9,900 nt of DNA, from assembly GCA_946885435.1 (NCBI GenBank), contig CAMPGL010000078.1, positions 1-9,900 on the forward strand, given 5' to 3'. This document shows, in pieces, positions 6,500 to 9,900 of this stretch. The position numbers and the translations under genes are program-made. Positions within the stretch are counted from its first letter, which is position 1, and each line of letters begins with the position of its first letter. The notes under the pieces were generated by a model. It was not told the DNA's origin and made no database searches. It saw only the letters and a program-made list of their open reading frames with translations. The DNA comes from an uncultured Brevundimonas sp. GTDB lineage: Bacteria; Pseudomonadota; Alphaproteobacteria; Caulobacterales; Caulobacteraceae.

Positions 6500-6534
6500 G
6501 AAAGTCATTTGGGAGGAAACGCCCAATCAGGGCG
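6472..6534 (-). ncRNA. Candidate small RNA with anti-Shine-Dalgarno CCUCCC region
   Basis: Read from about 6534 down to 6472 (about 63 nt) the transcript would have three parts. The first is a 5' hairpin CGCCC-TGATT-GGGCG (6534-6520). The second is an unpaired stretch containing TTTCCTCCCAAATG with CCTCCC at 6516-6511. The third is the terminator hairpin with its T-run. Hairpin, single-stranded C-rich seed and terminator is a common plan for alphaproteobacterial trans-acting small RNAs that block ribosome binding sites. A promoter-like element lies at the right distance (6567-6540). It could instead be only the 3' untranslated region of the DUF599 mRNA, or a 3'-UTR-derived RNA. I cannot name a known family. 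Confidence 0.42.
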
Positions 6535-6539
6535 AGGCC

Positions 6540-6567
6540 AGAATACGCCGCACCGCACAACGCGCAA
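6540..6567 (-). promoter_or_regulatory. Possible promoter of the candidate small RNA
   Basis: On the minus strand TTGCGC (6567-6562) and TATTCT (6545-6540) are 16 bp apart, with expected transcription start near 6533-6534, exactly at the base of the 5' hairpin. The stretch just upstream (6571-6590) is locally AT-rich and includes a TTTCGC/GCGAAA hairpin. The match to the Caulobacter-type -10 is poor, so this is tentative. Confidence 0.35.
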
Positions 6568-6592
6568 GCAATTTTTTCGCAAGTGCGAAATG

Positions 6593-7294
6593 TCAGATGC
6601 CGAGCAGCTTGCGAGCGCGATGGATGCCCTGAGAGGCGGGCGAGCGCATCTGCCGCCACGCGAGCAGCGCCACGGCCGCAAGCGCGCCGAGCGCCAGAAA
6701 CAGCGGACTGACCAGCCAGGCTCCTGCCGCAAGCGCGAAGTAATAGGCTCGCACTCCGCGATTGAACCCCGCGACAGCCGGATTGAGCACTTCGGTCGCC
6801 GCGTCTGCGTAATCCCGATTGCGGCTCGGGTCCGCCTCGGCGTCCGGCGCGGCCCCGATCAGGGCGACTGGGTAGTTCAGCTGGCGGATGGCCCAGATGA
6901 AGTCGAGCATGCCGCGCGACAGGCAGACGACGATCAGGGCCAGCTTGGCCTCCAAGACCCGGGCGGGCGCCTCGATGACCACGCCGGCGACCGTCTGCAG
7001 GGCGCCTTCGCCTCCGAAAAGCACCCCGCCGACCGCCGCGATCAGGATCAGGTTGGCCGAGGCGAAGAAGGAGGCCGAGTTGATGGTGTGGCCGAGCAGC
7101 TGGCCGTCGACGATGCGGCTTTCGCGCGCGCACATGGCGCGCATCCAGGCCAGGCGCACCGCATCCATGTCGAGATTGAGGACGCCGCCCCGCGCCAGCA
7201 TGCGCAGGAACGGGCCGTAGCCCAGCCAGCAGGCGAGGAAGATCGCCAGGGCCGCGGCGTCGAACCAGGACAGGCCGAAGGTCCAGTCGTTCAT
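6593..7294 (-). CDS. DUF599 family integral membrane protein
   Basis: A 233-residue inner-membrane protein with about four hydrophobic segments: residues 12-30, 74-96, 116-136 and 184-214. Features consistent with DUF599 (function unknown) include the N-terminal LGYGPFLR, the MRAMCARESRIVDGQLLGHTINSASFFASANL region (51-82, many polar residues next to a membrane segment), SRGMLDFIWAIRQLNYP (126-142) and an AFNRGVR-type motif at 176-182. It has a basic C-terminus. Its ATG (7294-7292) overlaps the stop of the upstream antiporter gene by four bases (ATGA), so the two are almost certainly one operon with translational coupling, which suggests a shared membrane role not yet defined. Transcription probably ends at 6472-6499. 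Confidence 0.82.
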   Translation of the reverse strand: MNDWTFGLSWFDAAALAIFLACWLGYGPFLRMLARGGVLNLDMDAVRLAWMRAMCARESRIVDGQLLGHTINSASFFASANLILIAAVGGVLFGGEGALQTVAGVVIEAPARVLEAKLALIVVCLSRGMLDFIWAIRQLNYPVALIGAAPDAEADPSRNRDYADAATEVLNPAVAGFNRGVRAYYFALAAGAWLVSPLFLALGALAAVALLAWRQMRSPASQGIHRARKLLGI

Positions 7295-9156
7295 CGGGCC
7301 GCCTCCTCGCGGGCGTCGTCCTCCTCCAGCACCACGGCGGTCTCCTGGTTGAGCGGCTGGGCCTCGCGCTTCGGAGGGATGTAGGGCTCCGGCTCCGGCG
7401 TGACCATGTTGCCGCGCATCAGGGAGCGGCCGGCCGTGAGGCCTCCGGTCAGCTGGGCCTCAAAGCGCTGCTCGTCACGCCGGCGGACATCGGCGATCGT
7501 CTCCTCGACCTCCTCGTCGGTGGCTCCGAGGTCGGCCAGGACCCGACCCCCGAAGCGCAGGGCGGATTCGAAGGTTTCGCGCAGCTCGTAGTCGACCCCG
7601 GCCTTCACCAGCCTGAGGGAATGGCCGCGATCAAAGGCGCGGACGTAGAGGCGAGCCAGCGGGAACTCCGACCGCGCCAGTTCGACGATGCGATCCGCCA
7701 CGTCCGGCTTGTCGACGCAGACCAGGATCGCCTCGGCCGTCGCGGCCCCGGAGGCGTGCAGCACATCGAGCCGCGAGCCGTCTCCGTAATAGACCTTGAA
7801 GCCGAAGTTGCCGGCCGCCTGGATCATCTCGACGTCTCGGTCGATGATCGAGACGTCGACATTGCGAGCCAGGAGCGCCTGGGACACGACCTGAGCGAAG
7901 CGGCCGAAGCCGATGATCAGCGCGCGTTCCGTCAGGCCTTCGGCACGGTCGACCCCGTCCAGGTCGTCGATGGAGACGGGCTTTTCGCGCAGCAGGAAGC
8001 GCGTCACGAACAGGGTCACCAGCGGCGTCAGCGCCATCGAGAGGATGACGACCGCCGTCATCATGGCGCTGACGCGCGGGTCGAAGATCCCGACGGCCAG
8101 AGCGGCGCCATAGAGGACGAAGGCGAACTCTCCCCCCTGTGCGAACAGGGCCGCGCGTTCCAGCGCCTCGGTGTGGCCGGCGCGGAACAGCCGAGCGACC
8201 GCATAGATGGCGACCGACTTCACCGCCATGAAGCCGACGACCCACAGCAGGATCTGCTGCCAGGCGCCGAGGACGACGGACACGTCCAGCGACATGCCTA
8301 CGCTGAGGAAGAACAGGCCGAGCAGGATGCCGCGGAAGGGTTCGACGTCGGCCTCGAGCTGGTGGCGGAAGGTCGAGTCCGACAGCAGCACGCCGGCCAG
8401 GAAGGCTCCCATGGCCATGGACAGGCCGCCGAGGTCCATGACCCAGGCCGCTCCGAGAACGACCAGCAGGCCTGCGGCAGTCATCACCTCACGCGCGCCG
8501 GAGTTGGCGAGGATGCGGAACAGCGGATTGAGGAGGTAGCGGCCGGCCAGGACGACAGCGACGATCACCCCGAGCCCCATGCCGATCGTCTGCCAGAGCG
8601 GGCGCGACGCCTCGGCTTCGGCCGTCCCGTACGCCGCGCCAAGGAAGGCGACGAGGGCCAACAGAGGCACGATCGCGAGATCTTCGAGCAGCAGGATCGA
8701 TACGGCGCGCTGGCCCTGCGGCTCCAGCCGTTCGCCGCGTTCGTCGAGCATTTGCATGATGACGGCTGTGGACGACAGTACGAAGCCCGCGCCTCCGATC
8801 ACGGCGACCACCGGGGGCAGGCCGAGCACCACGCCCAACAGCGTCAGCAGGCCGGTGGCCGTCGCCACCTGGGCCAGGCCCAAGCCGAAGATCTCCTTGC
8901 GCAGACTCCAGAGCTTCTTCGGCCGCATCTCCAGGCCGATGAGGAACAGCAGCATCACCACGCCGAGTTCGGCGGTGTGCAGGATGGCCTCGGGATCGGT
9001 GAACAGTCTGAGGCCAAACGGACCTATCAGCAGGCCGGCGGCCAGATAGCCCAGCACCGAGCCAAGCCCGAGTTTGCGGAAGATGGGCACGGCCACGACC
9101 GCGGTGGCCAGAAGCGCCACCACCTGGCCCAGCTCCGTCCCGCTCGCCTCAGCCAT
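7291..9156 (-). CDS. Kef-type monovalent cation/H+ antiporter with C-terminal RCK/TrkA-N domain
   Basis: A 621-residue CPA2-family transporter like KefB/KefC. Residues about 7-390 hold some 12 membrane segments, with the Kef signatures ELGVVMLLFLIGLEM (63-77), SILLLEDLAIVPLLAL (153-168), HQLEADVEPF (265-274) and LGLFFLSVGMSLD (279-291); D159 is the likely ion-path acidic residue. Residues about 410-530 form a cytoplasmic Rossmann RCK/TrkA-N domain starting LIIGFGRFAQ (413-422), with D439 as the nucleotide-ribose acidic residue in SIIDRD. A charged, proline-containing tail follows (about 575-621). Kef proteins export K+ and acidify the cytoplasm during electrophile stress and are held closed by glutathione; glutathione control here is not proven. 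I choose ATG 9156, with AGGGGG at 9167-9162, because the longer frame to 9330 overlaps the divergent gene. No KefF/KefG-like gene is adjacent. Confidence 0.9.
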   Translation of the reverse strand: MAEASGTELGQVVALLATAVVAVPIFRKLGLGSVLGYLAAGLLIGPFGLRLFTDPEAILHTAELGVVMLLFLIGLEMRPKKLWSLRKEIFGLGLAQVATATGLLTLLGVVLGLPPVVAVIGGAGFVLSSTAVIMQMLDERGERLEPQGQRAVSILLLEDLAIVPLLALVAFLGAAYGTAEAEASRPLWQTIGMGLGVIVAVVLAGRYLLNPLFRILANSGAREVMTAAGLLVVLGAAWVMDLGGLSMAMGAFLAGVLLSDSTFRHQLEADVEPFRGILLGLFFLSVGMSLDVSVVLGAWQQILLWVVGFMAVKSVAIYAVARLFRAGHTEALERAALFAQGGEFAFVLYGAALAVGIFDPRVSAMMTAVVILSMALTPLVTLFVTRFLLREKPVSIDDLDGVDRAEGLTERALIIGFGRFAQVVSQALLARNVDVSIIDRDVEMIQAAGNFGFKVYYGDGSRLDVLHASGAATAEAILVCVDKPDVADRIVELARSEFPLARLYVRAFDRGHSLRLVKAGVDYELRETFESALRFGGRVLADLGATDEEVEETIADVRRRDEQRFEAQLTGGLTAGRSLMRGNMVTPEPEPYIPPKREAQPLNQETAVVLEEDDAREEAAR

Positions 9157-9179
9157 CCGCGCCCCCTGCCCTGCCCGCA

Positions 9180-9186
9180 GATATAG
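9180..9186 (-). promoter_or_regulatory. Possible -10 element of the antiporter operon
   Basis: The minus strand reads CTATATC, matching the core of the Caulobacter housekeeping -10 (GCTANAWC). It lies 24 bp upstream of the antiporter ATG and just before its ribosome binding site, giving a short leader of about 15-20 nt. No convincing -35 is visible. Confidence 0.35.
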
Positions 9187-9229
9187 GCGGGGATTCCTTA
9201 CGGCGCGAGGCGGCGGCGGGCGCGCGTCT

Positions 9230-9245
9230 GGACAGGCCTCTGTCC
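9230..9245. promoter_or_regulatory. Perfect inverted repeat in the divergent antiporter/VOC intergenic region
   Basis: GGACAG-GCCT-CTGTCC is a perfect 6+6 bp dyad, 35 bp upstream of the VOC start and about 74 bp upstream of the antiporter start. Its placement between two divergent starts suits a dimeric regulator operator, although a 4-nt spacer also allows an RNA hairpin. No regulator gene is adjacent. Confidence 0.35.
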
Positions 9246-9280
9246 GCCGCTCAGACTGGCCGCCCACGGAGAGCGACCTC

Positions 9281-9646
9281 ATGGCTGTGACCGGCATCGG
9301 CGGCTTCTTTTTCAGGTCGAAGGACCCCAAGGCGTTGGCCGAGTGGTACTTGACCCACCTGGGGGTCGGCGCGCCCGAGGGCGTCTATCTCTGGCCGCAG
9401 GAGGCCGGTCCGACCGTCTTCGCCCCCTTCAAGGCGGACAGCGACTATTTCGCCGCCGACAAGAGCTGGATGCTGAACCTGCGGGTGGACGATCTCGATG
9501 GCCTTCTGGCCCAGCTGCGCGCCGCGGGCATCGAGATCATCACCAAGGCCGAATGGGACGCCACACCCGAGATCGGCCGCTTCGCCCGCATCCACGACCC
9601 GGAAGGCAATCCGATCGAGCTGTGGCAGCCGCCGGCCGGCGCCTGA
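9281..9646 (+). CDS. VOC-superfamily (glyoxalase/dioxygenase fold) protein
   Basis: A 121-residue single-domain protein with the paired beta-alpha-beta3 pattern. The first half has the typical RSKDPKALAEWYLTHLGV (12-29) and the second half has MLNLRVDDLDGLLAQLRAAGIEI (64-86), ending GRFARIHDPEGNPIELWQP (99-117). E113 in IELW is the usual C-terminal metal ligand. At the positions where family members often have His, this protein appears to have none in the first strand and N66 in the third segment, so the metal site may be incomplete. Substrate cannot be inferred. ATG 9281 is chosen because of GGAGAG at 9268-9273 (7-nt gap) and the natural fold start; the frame extends upstream to 9074 but into the antiporter gene. 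It is divergent from the antiporter. Confidence 0.87.
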   Translation: MAVTGIGGFFFRSKDPKALAEWYLTHLGVGAPEGVYLWPQEAGPTVFAPFKADSDYFAADKSWMLNLRVDDLDGLLAQLRAAGIEIITKAEWDATPEIGRFARIHDPEGNPIELWQPPAGA

Positions 9647-9661
9647 GCCGCCGCCCCATCT

Positions 9662-9763
9662 CGTTATCCCGGCCGGAACACAGCGCGTAGGGCCGGGACC
9701 TAAACGCAGGCGTCGACACCCAGCTTGGGCCCCGGATCACGGCTCCGCCGTGTCCGGGTGACG
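9662..9763. repeat. Composite palindromic intergenic repeat (REP-like)
   Basis: The unit, about 100 bp, begins near CGTTATCCCGG (9662-9672) and ends near CCGGGTGACG (9754-9763); these ends are imperfect inverted copies. Inside are two hairpins. One is TCCCGGCC (9667-9674) with GGCCGGGA (9691-9698), loop of 16 nt. The other is CCCGGA-T-CACGGC (9731-9743) with GCCGTG-TCCGGG (9747-9758), 12 bp with one bulged T and a 3-nt loop. This arrangement resembles dispersed intergenic repeats I know from Caulobacter, Brevundimonas and other alphaproteobacteria. It lies between the VOC gene and the next plus-strand gene and could terminate or stabilise the VOC mRNA. Only one copy is in the window. Confidence 0.65.
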
Positions 9764-9800
9764 GCGAGCGTCGCTGCGAAGTCCCCCTTCGATGCGGGAG

Positions 9801-9829
9801 TTGGCGCGGCTCGGCGGGGGCGCTAGCGT
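9801..9829 (+). promoter_or_regulatory. Probable promoter of the gene at the right edge
   Basis: TTGGCGC (9801-9807) and GCTAGCGT (9822-9829) are 14 bp apart, matching the spacing and much of the Caulobacter housekeeping consensus (TTGACGS, 10-14 bp, GCTANAWC), although the second half of the -10 deviates. Transcription would start near 9835, about 20 nt before the ATG. The 208 bp from 9647 to 9854 otherwise contain the palindromic repeat and a small CGAAG/CTTCG hairpin (9777-9791). Confidence 0.4.
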
Positions 9830-9854
9830 GCGCTCCTGGTTTGGAGGGGACGGA

Positions 9855-9900
9855 ATGAAGGCCTGGAGCGGGATCGCGGCGGCGAGCGTGCTGGCGCTGG
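9855..9900 (+). CDS. N-terminal start of a probable exported protein (runs off window)
   Basis: ATG 9855 follows a very good Shine-Dalgarno (GGAGGGGA, 9843-9850). The 15 visible codons read MKAWSGIAAASVLAL, a basic residue followed by a hydrophobic stretch, which is the start of a signal peptide or a membrane anchor. The rest lies outside the window and no family can be given. Confidence 0.65.
   Translation, partial: MKAWSGIAAASVLAL

Noticed and set aside
6575..6590. TTTCGC-AAGT-GCGAAA hairpin as terminator of the DUF599 gene
   Set aside because: It lies 2 bp after the stop, but on the minus strand it is followed by A and not T, so the terminator at 6472-6499 is the better candidate.
6117..7133. 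Long minus-strand frame overlapping both the amidohydrolase and DUF599 genes
   Set aside because: It is Arg/Gly/Pro-rich, runs through the strong terminator at 6472-6499, and conflicts with two recognisable genes.
7621..9186. A 521-codon plus-strand open frame opposite the antiporter gene
   Set aside because: Its composition (many Gln, His, Asp, Arg) is the usual reverse-complement shadow of a GC-rich membrane-protein gene, it has no family resemblance, and the antiporter frame explains the DNA.
9157..9330. N-terminal extension of the antiporter to 9330
   Set aside because: The extra residues are basic and proline-rich with no family match and overlap the VOC gene; ATG 9156 has AGGGGG at the right distance.

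Overview
The window is very GC-rich and gene-dense, and looks like chromosome of an alphaproteobacterium, probably Caulobacterales (Brevundimonas/Caulobacter-like). The reasons are a recognisable CpdR single-domain response regulator, a fused MnmC enzyme, a DUF6491-type lipoprotein, promoter-like elements resembling the Caulobacter housekeeping consensus, and a composite palindromic intergenic repeat of a kind I associate with this group. The taxonomic call is inference; no rRNA is present.

Layout from left to right. Positions 1-105 hold the tail of an unidentified plus-strand gene. A leader with three small hairpins follows, then a short Ala/Glu/Asp-rich lipoprotein gene (211-474) built on an 11-residue repeat and closed by a good intrinsic terminator. 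Next come mnmC (551-2323, wobble-uridine modification of tRNA) and a DUF6491-like lipoprotein gene (2375-2758). The large gene at 2860-4971 encodes a two-domain glycosyltransferase: an exostosin/GT47-like half fused to a GT10 fucosyltransferase-like half. Minus-strand tRNA-Val(GAC) (5068-5142) and minus-strand cpdR (5208-5564) follow. cpdR is divergent from a plus-strand N-formylglutamate amidohydrolase gene (5622-6473).

The right part holds a minus-strand pair, a Kef-type K+/H+ antiporter gene (7291-9156) and a DUF599 membrane protein gene (6593-7294) joined by a 4-bp ATGA overlap. Downstream of it lies a possible small RNA (about 6534 to 6472, minus) with a promoter-like element, a 5' hairpin, an unpaired CCUCCC anti-Shine-Dalgarno stretch and a strong terminator. 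A plus-strand VOC/glyoxalase-fold gene (9281-9646) diverges from the antiporter. After it comes a roughly 100-bp palindromic repeat, and then a promoter and the first 15 codons of an exported protein that runs off the window.

Most genes are housekeeping and functionally unrelated. The observations most worth following are the GT47-GT10 fusion, the candidate small RNA, the hendecad-repeat lipoprotein and the antiporter-DUF599 coupling. I see no phage, insertion sequence, CRISPR array or toxin-antitoxin module, and no clear multi-gene novel system.
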